Shown one piece after another: positions 1 through 9,216 of a stretch of DNA of 64,000 nt. Both the position numbers and the translations under genes were made by a program. Source of the DNA: Geobacter sp. OR-1 (lineage in GTDB: Bacteria; Desulfobacterota; Desulfuromonadia; Geobacterales; DSM-12255). Under the pieces are notes generated by a model, which was not told the DNA's origin, did no database searches, and saw only the letters and a list, made by a program, of their open reading frames with translations. Position 1 is the stretch's first letter. Each line of letters begins with the position of its first letter. The stretch is taken from contig NZ_BAZF01000015.1 of NCBI RefSeq assembly GCF_000813145.1, positions 47,371 to 111,370 on the forward strand. The letters are read 5' to 3'.

Positions 1-393
1 ACGCGCCTCATTTATGGCCCTAGGAAGATCCGCAATATCATAGACCCCAGTAACTAATCCCAATCTTTCGAGTTCGCGCACTAATTCTTCTTGACAGTCA
101 GGAGCTTCGTTGAGTTCCGGTTTACGTGGAACTGCCACCACCTTTTTCCCTGCTCTAAGACAATCTGCTATACTGCCAAATCCCCCCTGGGTAATTACCA
201 GTTCAGATTGAAGAATCTTCTCGTGAACCGCGGATTTTTCGAGAAATCTTCTATGGCTTGCGTACCGAGGAATATATGCGGTGTGCCCCAATTGGACAAA
301 TAAATCTTCTCCCGATTGCTCGGCATACAGATCCACTGCGCGAACCAGTCTTTCAAAACAGTAAGGATTTGTGCCGACAAGAACCAAAATCAA
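1..393 (-). CDS. PssE-like glycosyltransferase subunit (partial, runs off left edge)
   Basis: The 131 visible codons read from a TTG start at 393 and begin MILVLVGTNPYCFERLVRAV. The motif QGGFGSIADCLRAGKKVVAV followed by PR is the nucleotide-sugar binding signature of the GT28 C-terminal domain, as in PssE, EpsF and Alg13. In that family, PssE/Alg13 is the catalytic half and pairs with a membrane-bound PssD/Alg14 half to transfer a sugar to a lipid-linked intermediate at the inner membrane. The start overlaps the stop of the PssD-like gene by four bases (TTGA), which suggests translational coupling and supports the TTG start. The usual length is about 150-170 residues, so only the C-terminus is missing. 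The family call is firm; the sugar transferred is unknown. Confidence 0.8.
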   Translation of the reverse strand, partial: MILVLVGTNPYCFERLVRAVDLYAEQSGEDLFVQLGHTAYIPRYASHRRFLEKSAVHEKILQSELVITQGGFGSIADCLRAGKKVVAVPRKPELNEAPDCQEELVRELERLGLVTGVYDIADLPRAINEAR

Positions 394-848
394 ATCAACA
401 AACCTCCGTACCTGGCTCGCGGGAAATGCTTTAACAAAGGCTCCCACTGGACTATGAACAGATCGCTGACATAGTACATGAACTTTCCGGTCAACGAAGG
501 ATTGTAGATTCTGGCACCTGTTTCAATGTAGATTATTTTTGAACCAAATAATTTACCTATCACGCACATCCCTATGGTCATACCACTGCCAGTGCTTAAA
601 ATAAATTTTGGCCTTTTCATAATATATATTCTGAATGCCTGAATAAAATTAACAAGATATTTAAAAGGGTTTTTATGCGGATTGATTATGAAGTGAGTTT
701 CATATCCGGATGGATTATTAACCAAATGAGGAAGACGGTATGTTACAACGAATGCGGGAGTTTGTATATTTTCTATTGCCATTAAAGCTTCAGTCAAATG
801 CCCCCCTGCAGAACAGACAACACACAATTCATTATGCTTGTTAAACAT
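390..848 (-). CDS. PssD/Alg14-like polysaccharide glycosyltransferase subunit
   Basis: This protein of about 152 residues starts MFNKHNELCVVCSAGGHLTE. The CSAGGHLTE segment is the N-terminal signature of the Alg14/PssD family, and the STGSGMT motif is the second conserved glycine-rich turn. In characterised systems this subunit anchors the catalytic PssE/Alg13 partner to the membrane. The start at 848 gives an 8-base overlap with the stop of the upstream nucleotidyltransferase gene; an in-frame ATG further upstream (944) would add residues unlike the family. The PssE-like partner follows immediately with a 4-base overlap, so the pair is complete apart from the window edge. Confidence 0.82.
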   Translation of the reverse strand: MFNKHNELCVVCSAGGHLTEALMAIENIQTPAFVVTYRLPHLVNNPSGYETHFIINPHKNPFKYLVNFIQAFRIYIMKRPKFILSTGSGMTIGMCVIGKLFGSKIIYIETGARIYNPSLTGKFMYYVSDLFIVQWEPLLKHFPRARYGGLLI

Positions 849-1542
849 AATTGTGCTTCCTATCATTCTCGTTCGGAATGTATGTCGCCTTAAATCGCGC
901 AGCGAAATCAGCGAATGAGACTGAAGCTGAATATTTTCTCGCAATAATGCCTAATGGGTCAAAAATAACTATCGGCGGCTCATCAGAGCGTATTTTTCTG
1001 TCATGTACCTCCAAGTTGAACGCATAGATATCAAGCGGGAAACCATGCAACAATGCTCTGAATCTTTCAATAAACACCCATACCACTGCCTTTAACCATG
1101 ATGTAGCGTTATTAGCCGGGAACACCCGCAGATCATAGTCAGACGACGACTTGAATTCATTTCTTGAAAGGCTTCCATAGGCAGCAGCCCCAGTTAAAAA
1201 TTTGATCCCTTGAATTCGTAAATACATTTTCTCTACATAGGCAATGAAATCTTTAGGGTTTGAATGGCATTTGCCAATATTTTTTCTCAATACATACAAA
1301 TGACCGTTGATAAACATATTTATTGAGTGTGCTATGAGTATTGATACAACAATATTTACGTGTAAAACAACCAACAAACCAACCAGTATTGAATCCAAAA
1401 AGATCTTGAAAGCCGCCTCACGCCTATCCATATACAGCATTCCCTGAAATAACCAGTAAGAAGCGATAATACCAAAATATGACTTGGCTAATCTATCGAG
1501 ATGTAATCTCTGTAGTATTGGATGAACTTCTTTTTGCGCCAT
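841..1542 (-). CDS. Membrane-anchored nucleotidyltransferase-fold protein
   Basis: A 233-residue protein with two hydrophobic stretches at about 49-75. They are followed by a Pol-beta-type nucleotidyltransferase core: G123-S124, then SDYDL at 134-138, which supplies the two metal-binding aspartates (D135, D137). A later acidic position (near PLDIYAFN) could be the third carboxylate. Pol-beta-fold enzymes transfer NMP groups to small molecules, RNA or protein. The gene sits between a thymidylate-kinase-like gene and pssD in the polysaccharide operon, so a role in modifying a sugar, a lipid carrier or a protein of the pathway is plausible but not shown. It could instead be a regulator. The fold assignment is good; the substrate is unknown. 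Confidence 0.6.
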   Translation of the reverse strand: MAQKEVHPILQRLHLDRLAKSYFGIIASYWLFQGMLYMDRREAAFKIFLDSILVGLLVVLHVNIVVSILIAHSINMFINGHLYVLRKNIGKCHSNPKDFIAYVEKMYLRIQGIKFLTGAAAYGSLSRNEFKSSSDYDLRVFPANNATSWLKAVVWVFIERFRALLHGFPLDIYAFNLEVHDRKIRSDEPPIVIFDPLGIIARKYSASVSFADFAARFKATYIPNENDRKHNYV

Positions 1543-1544
1543 TT

Positions 1545-2198
1545 CTATACTAACTCCTGCAGGATTTTCTGCATTGTTTGCTCAGGGGTTCCATTATTGT
1601 CGATAACAGACCACTTGAAATATGCGGCACAATCTTCATATAGTTCACAGCGCAGGTCAAAGTTTTTGTCCACTTGTACATCCGGTCGTGAGCAAAAAAT
1701 CGCCGCCGGCTTTCTACTGATAAGTAATACTTTGTGCGGTGCAGGAAGCAGCTTGACGAATAACCGCCCCAAAGATGTCCGATATAAGCGTTGTAATTTC
1801 GTATCAACCATGACATCAATCAGTGTGTCATACGCGCCCCTGTCGCATATCAAAACGTTTGAACTCCCAAGCTTCGGCCACACCTTAAGCGCCGTCATAA
1901 GCCAAGTATCAATAAGTTGAAACAGTATAAAAAGCCACGCAATAAGCGAAGATCTATGGAAATCGTGATAGCCGATACGAACACCATTTACTTCGAGATA
2001 GTAGTTCAGCCCCAGCAACCTGCAGATAGCCAGGAGAGGTTTTGATGTTATATTGGAGAACCGTAGCCAAAGGTGGCTGACAGAAATACCCTGTCGCTGC
2101 AGTTCGGTAATAAGTTTTTCAGTCAAAAAACTTTTCCCGGACCCGTCGACACCGGTCATGTAAATCACCCGGGGCAGTCCAGCAAGGTCATTGCGCAT
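1545..2198 (-). CDS. Thymidylate-kinase-like P-loop kinase
   Basis: About 217 residues. The Walker A motif GVDGSGKS (residues 16-23) and its YMTG lead-in resemble dTMP kinases, but the rest is divergent: the lid and the DRx nucleoside-binding pattern are only partly recognisable (CDRGAYDTL). I use the ATG at 2198, which follows a GGGTGG stretch and overlaps the upstream glycosyltransferase by 11 bases; an ATG at 2219 is possible. A housekeeping dTMP kinase is normally encoded elsewhere. The position inside a polysaccharide operon, next to a nucleotidyltransferase, suggests a specialised kinase acting on a sugar, a lipid or an unknown metabolite. That role is an inference from context. Confidence 0.6.
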   Translation of the reverse strand: MRNDLAGLPRVIYMTGVDGSGKSFLTEKLITELQRQGISVSHLWLRFSNITSKPLLAICRLLGLNYYLEVNGVRIGYHDFHRSSLIAWLFILFQLIDTWLMTALKVWPKLGSSNVLICDRGAYDTLIDVMVDTKLQRLYRTSLGRLFVKLLPAPHKVLLISRKPAAIFCSRPDVQVDKNFDLRCELYEDCAAYFKWSVIDNNGTPEQTMQKILQELV

Positions 2199-3369
2199 CA
2201 GAACCAACCACCCCGGCAAATCGTTCGGTTATCATGTCCCATGTCGGGTAGTCACTCATGTACTGCAAACAATTCTTTTGTAAACCAGCATAGTGCTCTT
2301 CATGTCGGCAAATTGAATTCATGGCTGACGCCAACCCCTCTTTGTCCCCAGGCCGAACGACTATCCCCCGGTTGCGAACCATTTCCGGCATACCGTCGAC
2401 ATTAGTGGTGATAACCGGCTTCCCCAGCGCCATCGCTTCCAGGGCCCCGATCGGCATATCGGATGGCACCAGAATAAATGGAATAACAATCGCATCGGCA
2501 GCCATCAGATACTCATGGACTGATTTTTTGGGAAGGAGCCCTGGAACAATAATTGTGCGATCAGCGATGCGAAGCTCCTCAACACGGCGGCTCAGTGCTG
2601 TCGTTTCCTCATGGTTATCAGTCCTGGCAAGGACAAGGAGAACGGTATCGTTACTGCGCTGACAAGCGACAGCATACGACTCCAGCAGGAAATCTACGCC
2701 ACGAATTCGGTACAACGAGCCAAGATACATCAATATATTTTTATCGTGAGGTAAGGTATACTTGCACCGCATTTCCGCTACTGCAGCAGGTGCAATCATA
2801 TCGTTGCTCTGCTCATGCCCGGGGGGAGCGAGGCAGATTTTGGCAGGCAGAGCCCCATTAGCAATTAAGAGGCCGGCATTCCGTTCGCTCAAAACCGCCG
2901 CGGCCTTTACAAATGGCGCATTAATCAAATAAGAGGTAAAACGAAGCGGCACCAGGACATTCTTGTAATGAGATATGAGCTGCCGGAAAGGGATATGCTG
3001 CGACTGTGCAAGCAAGACCTCCTTCAGCGAATAAAATGGCCCAGTGAACAGAAGAATTATCGGGCGGTTCAATCGTGAAAGACAGCGATAATAGAGCACT
3101 GCCTGTGGAGTGGCTGACCAAACGATACACTCGGCCTTGGCGGTCAACTCTGTAAACACTCCTGGGACAAACAGTTCCCGTGCAGTTAGTCTATATACCG
3201 TTACCCCCTCAACAATCTCACCACCAACTGTCCGCTCGTCTTCTACCGACAACAGTGACACCTCATGTCCTGATTTGGCAAGACCTGAAGACACTTCCAG
3301 TAGATAGCGCCAGGGCATCAAGCGAAGATTTTTCGCCCTGAAATCATGGCAGAAAAACAACAGCCTCAT
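2188..3369 (-). CDS. GT4-family glycosyltransferase
   Basis: A 393-residue GT-B fold enzyme. The N-terminal acceptor domain begins MRLLFFCHDFRAKNLRLMPW. The C-terminal donor domain has LMYLGSLYRIRGVDFLLESY at about 215-235 and the EX7E-like segment PIGALEAMALGKPVITTNVD, typical of retaining GT4 enzymes. It is predicted to be cytoplasmic or peripheral at the inner membrane, adding one sugar to the lipid-linked repeat unit. The start lies two bases after the preceding glycosyltransferase stop (3372), and its end overlaps the kinase gene. Donor and acceptor cannot be read from sequence. Confidence 0.85.
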   Translation of the reverse strand: MRLLFFCHDFRAKNLRLMPWRYLLEVSSGLAKSGHEVSLLSVEDERTVGGEIVEGVTVYRLTARELFVPGVFTELTAKAECIVWSATPQAVLYYRCLSRLNRPIILLFTGPFYSLKEVLLAQSQHIPFRQLISHYKNVLVPLRFTSYLINAPFVKAAAVLSERNAGLLIANGALPAKICLAPPGHEQSNDMIAPAAVAEMRCKYTLPHDKNILMYLGSLYRIRGVDFLLESYAVACQRSNDTVLLVLARTDNHEETTALSRRVEELRIADRTIIVPGLLPKKSVHEYLMAADAIVIPFILVPSDMPIGALEAMALGKPVITTNVDGMPEMVRNRGIVVRPGDKEGLASAMNSICRHEEHYAGLQKNCLQYMSDYPTWDMITERFAGVVGSDAQ

Positions 3370-3371
3370 TC

Positions 3372-4538
3372 TTATGCTTCGCCTGCAAGAAGCGATGTAT
3401 GTCTACGATTACAATCCATAAGCCACTGTGCAGTTTTCTCCACCATCTTTTCTGAGGTAAACTCGGCCTGAAATCGCTCACGTGCCTGTATCGCCATATT
3501 TCTCCTTAATTTTTCATCGGACAGCAATGTCAAGACACCGTTGGCTAACGCCTGCGGATCGGCAAATGGAACAAGAATGCCGTGAACCATGTCCTCGATA
3601 GCCTCAGGATTCCCTCCAACCCGTGTTGCAACAATGGGCAATCCGGCCCGCATCGCCTCCAGGAGGGCAATTGAAAAATATTCGGCAAAGGAAGACATTA
3701 CGAACAAATCCAGGGCGGTAAGGCATAAAGCAATATCTGATCGATATCCGGCAAAAGTTATATAACCATTAATCCCAAGTGATTGTGCCAATGTTAAGAG
3801 CTGGTTCTTTAATGGGCCATCACCCCAGATAACAAATCTAACATCCTGTCTGATCTCGACTATCAAAGCAATTGTATGAAGAAACCATTGCAGCCCTTTT
3901 TGAGACGCCAGACGACAAGCCGTCCCGACAAGAAAACAACCATCTGGCACTCCAAGAGACTTACGTATCTCTTCACGTTTTTCAGGGAGATACTCGATAT
4001 CAGGGATGCCATTGTATATAACACTGATATTCTGTTCGTCGACACCTTTAGAAACCAGTATTTCTTTGGAAAACCGGGACACGGTAACAACATCCTTGAC
4101 AACATAACGAAAGAGGATCTTTTGCAGAGCGTCAAATAAAGGTTTTCTCAATTTCTGAGCCGGTGTGCTGGGGAAATAGTCTCCATGCCAAGAGGATACT
4201 ATTGGAATATCAAACCCAACTCCTGAAAGAGCCGCAACAAAGACTCCGTTGAAACCATGAGCAAGAATCAGGTCTGGTTTCTCTTTCAAAAGTATTTTTC
4301 GCAATGTCAGTATACATGACAGATCAAGTCTCGAAACTATTGGCAAGAGGACAATGTTCATTTTATCAATACTGGTATGATCAAGTTGCCATTTCTGCGC
4401 ATGCAAACAATAACTTTTCAAACTAATCGGGGCATAGTTAGATACATTCTCAATTTCACTTGCATAAACAGCTACGCCACCAGGGATAAAGCCCCAGTGA
4501 ATGCTGATTATTCTGTTTTGTTTCGTATTATTAAGCAC
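3372..4538 (-). CDS. GT4-family glycosyltransferase
   Basis: A 388-residue GT-B glycosyltransferase. The glycine-rich N-terminal HWGFIPGGVAVYASEI resembles the acceptor-side loop of GT4 enzymes. The donor-site core is EYFSIALLEAMRAGLPIVAT followed by RVGGNPEAI, with the EX7E glutamates in SIALLEAM and NPEAIED. It is predicted to extend the undecaprenyl-linked oligosaccharide on the cytoplasmic face. It lies downstream of the flippase gene, with about 70 bases between them, and is almost fused to the next glycosyltransferase. Substrate unknown. Confidence 0.86.
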   Translation of the reverse strand: MLNNTKQNRIISIHWGFIPGGVAVYASEIENVSNYAPISLKSYCLHAQKWQLDHTSIDKMNIVLLPIVSRLDLSCILTLRKILLKEKPDLILAHGFNGVFVAALSGVGFDIPIVSSWHGDYFPSTPAQKLRKPLFDALQKILFRYVVKDVVTVSRFSKEILVSKGVDEQNISVIYNGIPDIEYLPEKREEIRKSLGVPDGCFLVGTACRLASQKGLQWFLHTIALIVEIRQDVRFVIWGDGPLKNQLLTLAQSLGINGYITFAGYRSDIALCLTALDLFVMSSFAEYFSIALLEAMRAGLPIVATRVGGNPEAIEDMVHGILVPFADPQALANGVLTLLSDEKLRRNMAIQARERFQAEFTSEKMVEKTAQWLMDCNRRHTSLLAGEA

Positions 4539-4607
4539 TTTATTAAATTACACCTTAATGGCATTATAAAACAGGACCAAAGTCTGTGTTTGTTTCACCA
4601 TAACAGC

Positions 4608-5921
4608 TCAATGTTTTTCGTAATTACATGACCTAATATCTCTTGACTCGCCCCAGAACCATCTCATTAACAATAGGAAGATAATTAAATCACTGGTAAT
4701 GAACATTATCCCACTGCCGACCAATCCAAATTGCGGAATCAGCAAGCAGGCCAAACTAAGTGATACAACCAATTCAATAATGGACATCCGAACAAATTTA
4801 AGAACTTTTCCCGCACCAATAATTGCTGCGGATAGAATAGAAACCCACATAACGTTCAGAGAACATGCAATACCCAAAAATGGGAAAAGCTCCAGTGCAG
4901 ATGCATATCTTTCACCAAAAAATTTGGCAACAATAAGGGGTAATATAAATACACAACCAGCTCCGATCAATATTCCCAGGAGAGCCACACCGCCAAGCAA
5001 GACTTTTACTTCATGCCTCCAGAGCATTTGGTCATTACTATAAAGCCTTGCCATCCGGGGTTGTATGGTGATATTCAAGGCACTCGGAATAAAGTTTATC
5101 ACTTGATAAAATTGCATTCCAACACTGTATTGAGCCACTAGCGCTGAACCACCAAGCACACCTACCAATGCAACCCTTGCCTGAGCACTCATACTACCGA
5201 CTATTCCACTAAGAGCGTAAGGAGTCGATCTTTTTAAAATATTTACTACTGTATTATTGGCTTCAGGAAACTCGGCAATAATTGATCGTATCTTGTAATT
5301 AGTTCGCCGCCCAACTATTAGCAGTGCCAGAAGGTTCGCAATGAGCATAACCAACAAAAGTTCCAGCAGATTGAAGTCAACCAGGAACAAGCTGGAACAG
5401 AACAATAATTTAATTATTGCTCTAGTGGGCAAGACAATACCTTCAGTCAAATTGTCATCATTAGCCCTCAAAATCATAAAGTAACTGATTGTTTGCGCAT
5501 CTGTCATTGCTGTAATCAAGAGTGCCAGGAAAATATTCACTGAATAGTGTGACAATCCGAATAAAATCAAACCGCTGGCAACACCAAGCATTATGCCCAA
5601 AATTGCTTTGGCTTTTCTTGAGATTTTGAGATAAGAACCGGACTGTTCAGGATAAAGACTACACTCCCTGAAAACCAGTTCGTTTACCCCCCAGTTAGAG
5701 GTCATAACTACCAAAGCAGAAACACTTTGAAGAAAGACATATTCTCCCACCTGCTGAATGGAATAATGTCGGGCAATAATCCAGAAAATGCCAAAACCGC
5801 ATATTGCCGAGGATATCTTTGCGAAAAAGACCCAAGATGATCGGCAGAGGAGCGATAATGTGCGACCGGAAAGTTTAAATGTCATCGATTCTTGAGATCG
5901 ATCCTGCCGAAAGGTCATCAT
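4608..5921 (-). CDS. Wzx-type polysaccharide flippase
   Basis: A 437-residue, strongly hydrophobic protein with about 12-14 predicted membrane spans spread over its whole length. The pattern matches the MATE/MOP-superfamily oligosaccharide flippases (Wzx/RfbX) that move lipid-linked repeat units to the periplasm. AGGATC just before the ATG ATG at 5921/5918 favours one of these starts, giving a 38-47 base overlap with the upstream glycosyltransferase; an ATG at 5885 gives an 11-base overlap and is the alternative. With a Wzy-like polymerase and several glycosyltransferases in the same operon, a Wzx/Wzy-dependent pathway is the best reading. No Wza/Wzc genes are visible here. Confidence 0.85.
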   Translation of the reverse strand: MMTFRQDRSQESMTFKLSGRTLSLLCRSSWVFFAKISSAICGFGIFWIIARHYSIQQVGEYVFLQSVSALVVMTSNWGVNELVFRECSLYPEQSGSYLKISRKAKAILGIMLGVASGLILFGLSHYSVNIFLALLITAMTDAQTISYFMILRANDDNLTEGIVLPTRAIIKLLFCSSLFLVDFNLLELLLVMLIANLLALLIVGRRTNYKIRSIIAEFPEANNTVVNILKRSTPYALSGIVGSMSAQARVALVGVLGGSALVAQYSVGMQFYQVINFIPSALNITIQPRMARLYSNDQMLWRHEVKVLLGGVALLGILIGAGCVFILPLIVAKFFGERYASALELFPFLGIACSLNVMWVSILSAAIIGAGKVLKFVRMSIIELVVSLSLACLLIPQFGLVGSGIMFITSDLIIFLLLMRWFWGESRDIRSCNYEKH

Positions 5922-7017
5922 AGATCCTGAGCACGCGGTTCATAATTGAGCTTTCCGAGATATCGTCCAAGTTAATTGTCCTATTGTACATGCCACTGGA
6001 AACCAAAACACTCGCTTTTTGAATGCCTTCTGCAACGCTTTCGACAGTATGTTGGCAAATAAAACCATAGGATTTATTATCAAGCCATTCATGCACGTCG
6101 CCAACGTCAGTCGTCACAATCGGACGTTGGGCGAAAATTGCCTCTTTTACGATTGTCGGAGATGCTTCAACGTGACTGGTTAACAAAACAATCCCATGTT
6201 GCTGAAGAAGACTCGGAACTTGTATATTGGGGATACGGCCAAGAAATGTTATCCGATCAGCAAGGCCGAGATTTTGCGATTGTACAAATAACTTATTCCG
6301 TTCGTCTCCATCACCGGCAATAGTGAGAGTATAATTATGACCGGTGCTGACAAGTTCAAACAGAGCATCGATAGCCAGCTTTATGTTCTTTTCAGCAGAA
6401 AGCCTTGAAACAATAACCAGCTTATAAGCCAAATTCGGATCAGGTGGCATTGATTCTGAGAAGTTTTTTGTATTCAATACTGCAGGGATAATACTAACTC
6501 GATTGTAATTATTAAGCAGGATCTGTTCTTTGAGAGATTCAGCAGTTCGTCTCGAAACAACAATCAAACGGTCAGCTTTATTAACAGCCTTTCGTTCCAG
6601 CAACATCATTATCCTCCTGATCGGGGAAGACAACACTCCAAGTTTGTTCTTAAGAAATATACCTGTTATCCCGTGGTAGGTAATTATTACTTTTCCATTT
6701 TTTGGGATCAGAATATATTTTGGCCAAGCAGCGTAATTTCTATGAAAATGAAAGACATCATGTTCTGATATTGCATTCTTATTAACAAAGAACCAAAACC
6801 ACAATCCGATATAATATCTGAAGAAATTAGTCCCTTTCGATATATATTCAACATCAGAATGGACCGGTTCATTTGTTTGAGCAATGCGTGTCGCAATAAA
6901 TTTGAAATTTAAATGGCTGTTTTTTGATGCCCGATGAATACATCTGAAATGTTCTGCGCCCCCTCCTTGATCATCAGCATAAGGATCATTATTATAAAAT
7001 ATATAAATCATGGTCAT
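5875..7017 (-). CDS. GT4-family glycosyltransferase
   Basis: A 380-residue GT-B enzyme starting MTMIYIFYNNDPYADDQGGG. The GGGAEH turn is the N-terminal loop, and YKLVIVSRLSAEKNIKLAID opens the donor domain (about 205-225). EASPTIVKEAIFAQRPIVTT is the EX7E donor-binding segment, followed by DVGDVHEWLD. It is predicted to transfer a hexose from a nucleotide sugar to the growing lipid-linked unit. It follows the methyltransferase after about 83 bases and overlaps the flippase gene. This is the third GT4 enzyme of the operon; sugar specificity is unknown. Confidence 0.86.
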   Translation of the reverse strand: MTMIYIFYNNDPYADDQGGGAEHFRCIHRASKNSHLNFKFIATRIAQTNEPVHSDVEYISKGTNFFRYYIGLWFWFFVNKNAISEHDVFHFHRNYAAWPKYILIPKNGKVIITYHGITGIFLKNKLGVLSSPIRRIMMLLERKAVNKADRLIVVSRRTAESLKEQILLNNYNRVSIIPAVLNTKNFSESMPPDPNLAYKLVIVSRLSAEKNIKLAIDALFELVSTGHNYTLTIAGDGDERNKLFVQSQNLGLADRITFLGRIPNIQVPSLLQQHGIVLLTSHVEASPTIVKEAIFAQRPIVTTDVGDVHEWLDNKSYGFICQHTVESVAEGIQKASVLVSSGMYNRTINLDDISESSIMNRVLRIYDDLSAGSISRIDDI

Positions 7018-7100
7018 TTTCCTGCAATGGCAAAAGTATGTTCAATCATGGAAGCTTAATGCAAAACGTAAAATATTTATCTGGAATTTTTTATTGAAAT

Positions 7101-7706
7101 TCACTTTCTCAGTTCGAAAAAGAGTGTTCCGTTGATAAATGGCAATTTTATCAACTGCTCCCCACAAAAAGGCGCCAGCATCCCGATCCCCCCCAAAATA
7201 ATATTTACCGGATAGCGAATCAAGCGAAGACGCGGCCAAGCCAACGTCAATCGTAAATATGGGATAGACCGAGTAAACCTTGAACTCGTATAGTGCACGT
7301 TACTTAACCCGGTAAAATAGTTCATCGTGCGCAAAGTAATAAAACGGCAGTGCGTGGGGTCATCGTACATATCAATACTGAATGCGTGCGGAACACAGAA
7401 CCGAAACACGCCATTTGGTTTCAGAATTCGGCTGATTTCACATAGTAACTGGTCAAGGTCATGCACATGTTCCAATACATAACGGCTGATAACCATATCG
7501 AACGTGTTATCAGCAAATGGTAGAGGTGCCCCTGGCGAAACCACATAGTCCGCATCAGCACTGCTGACGATATCAACACCTATATGCCCAGGCTTCTTGC
7601 GGTTGCCACAGCCGTAATTCATTACCTTGGCACTGGGAGATTCATAATCGAAATATACTTCGTCTGGATTTATCAATAGCCCTAAAGATCTTTGAATATT
7701 GATCAT
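7101..7706 (-). CDS. Class I SAM-dependent methyltransferase
   Basis: 201 residues of the Methyltransf_11 type. Motif I is degenerate (VMNYGCGNRKKPGHIGVDIV, residues about 28-47). Motif II/III appears as PFADNTFDMVISRYVLEHVH, and LLCEISRILKPNGVFRFCVP is the canonical strand after motif III. Related enzymes in polysaccharide loci methylate sugars or cap chains. A short GGA lies before the ATG. The gene sits between the polymerase and a glycosyltransferase, so modification of the repeat unit is likely; the target atom is not predictable. Confidence 0.8.
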   Translation of the reverse strand: MINIQRSLGLLINPDEVYFDYESPSAKVMNYGCGNRKKPGHIGVDIVSSADADYVVSPGAPLPFADNTFDMVISRYVLEHVHDLDQLLCEISRILKPNGVFRFCVPHAFSIDMYDDPTHCRFITLRTMNYFTGLSNVHYTSSRFTRSIPYLRLTLAWPRLRLIRYPVNIILGGIGMLAPFCGEQLIKLPFINGTLFFELRK

Positions 7707-7786
7707 ATACTCATTCCGATATGCATAAGTATCTTAATAAGAGAAGCAAGTATTGCTGCGCATTTGTTTAGATCTATAGTTCCGGG

Positions 7787-9163
7787 TTAATTGGTTGGAT
7801 ATTGAACAAGGTCTGTCTTTTCCGTTGCGCATTTCATTGTATCAACAGAATAAACATATACAATAATTGAAGTGAATAATATAAGTGAGTATGAATTAAC
7901 CGTGATATCAGATCCAGTTATTGTGCGTAAAAATTGAATTATTAGAATAGATCCGATTTGTAAATTAAATGTATAGCGGTCAAAATCTTCGTTTTTAGAC
8001 CATCTATTTATTACAAATAGACATCTGTTTAAAGTTGAAGCAAGCATGGCAAACCATATTGAAAAACCTATCATTCCACAGTCTATCAGTACATTAATAT
8101 ATGAATTATGAGCTGCAATTCCAATAAAATTTGATGAATAAAAACCATGGCCGATTCCTGGTGCTTTTAAAAAAGACTCCCACCCGATTGACCAAGCATC
8201 GGTACGTCCGCTCATAGAGGCAAGACTCTTTTCAGTGGCTCCTCTGCGAAGATATGCTTCGACGGTACCAAAACCGTCCCCTAAATTTCCTGTAATTGCG
8301 TAGTTTGCGTAACCGAGAAGTATTGCGAAAAATATCATAAAGAGAAGATATCTCAGCTTTGGCATATAAACTGACAACATGACAAATGATAACAAAAGCC
8401 CTATTATTGCGGTTCTACCTTGGGCAAGTAACAATACCGACATTGCCAGAATAATTTTACTTATAACATAGGTCTTTGAAGAGAACTTATAGTTATTACT
8501 GCCATATTGACATAATGCCGTGATCGCTACGATTGCAGCAATATATGATAAAGAATTCGAGTTAAGATGTGGGAAGCCTTCTAACAGAAACCCGAAAAGA
8601 CCGGGATTAGGTTTACGCGTTATGTGCGGGACTAATACTCCTCCGAGTGCAGACAACAATAATAGTATGCTGAAGTAGAAACAGGATATTTCGACAAGAA
8701 ATTCTGAGTGGTTTTGCTTACGAAGAATATTAACAGCTACAACACCCAACAATGCCAGGATAACAATTGAAATCGCCTTAAATACTGAAAGATAAACAGC
8801 CGGTGATACCGGAGAGGTCAAAACTCCGTATATTCCATACAGTATGAGGAAGAGAAGAGGCCCTCGCAAATTTTTAACCCACGCATTATTAATTGATAAA
8901 ACAATAAATGCAATCCCACCGATTACTACTGACATTACCTGCAGTAATGCCGACCGGTCCATAATACCCAAAGCGACACGAGGTTCATCCCTGCCGAACC
9001 ATAACCCGAGCCCTATTAACCAAATAAACCAAACTAAGCCAAGAAACTTAGCTGAACCTCTAATGCTCTGAAGATATTTTATAAAATTGCCCACGTTCAA
9101 TAAAAGACTAATTGCAAAAAATGATGCCCCTATAATCAATATTGCGTTGGCAATTTGTCCCAT
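7787..9163 (-). CDS. Wzy-like O-antigen ligase/polymerase family membrane protein
   Basis: 458 residues with about 10-12 membrane helices and one large hydrophilic loop (about 280-345) holding GRTDAWSIGWESFLKAPGIG and GHGFYSSNFIGIAAHNSYIN. These two stretches match the Wzy_C/O-antigen ligase domain, where the G-x-G..(H)N-x-Y block is characteristic. In a locus with Wzx and glycosyltransferases the likely job is periplasmic polymerisation of the repeat unit. A ligase such as WaaL has the same architecture, so ligation is the alternative. The gene is AT-richer than the neighbouring core genes, which is usual for O-antigen loci. Confidence 0.82.
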   Translation of the reverse strand: MGQIANAILIIGASFFAISLLLNVGNFIKYLQSIRGSAKFLGLVWFIWLIGLGLWFGRDEPRVALGIMDRSALLQVMSVVIGGIAFIVLSINNAWVKNLRGPLLFLILYGIYGVLTSPVSPAVYLSVFKAISIVILALLGVVAVNILRKQNHSEFLVEISCFYFSILLLLSALGGVLVPHITRKPNPGLFGFLLEGFPHLNSNSLSYIAAIVAITALCQYGSNNYKFSSKTYVISKIILAMSVLLLAQGRTAIIGLLLSFVMLSVYMPKLRYLLFMIFFAILLGYANYAITGNLGDGFGTVEAYLRRGATEKSLASMSGRTDAWSIGWESFLKAPGIGHGFYSSNFIGIAAHNSYINVLIDCGMIGFSIWFAMLASTLNRCLFVINRWSKNEDFDRYTFNLQIGSILIIQFLRTITGSDITVNSYSLILFTSIIVYVYSVDTMKCATEKTDLVQYPTN

Positions 9164-9216
9164 AAATTCTATTTACTCTCCATCGCACAAAATCAAAACT
9201 GAAACGTTCTTACACA

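Noticed and set aside
7042..7239. 65-residue frame overlapping the methyltransferase end
   Set aside because: Same strand but a different frame from a conserved gene, with no ribosome site.
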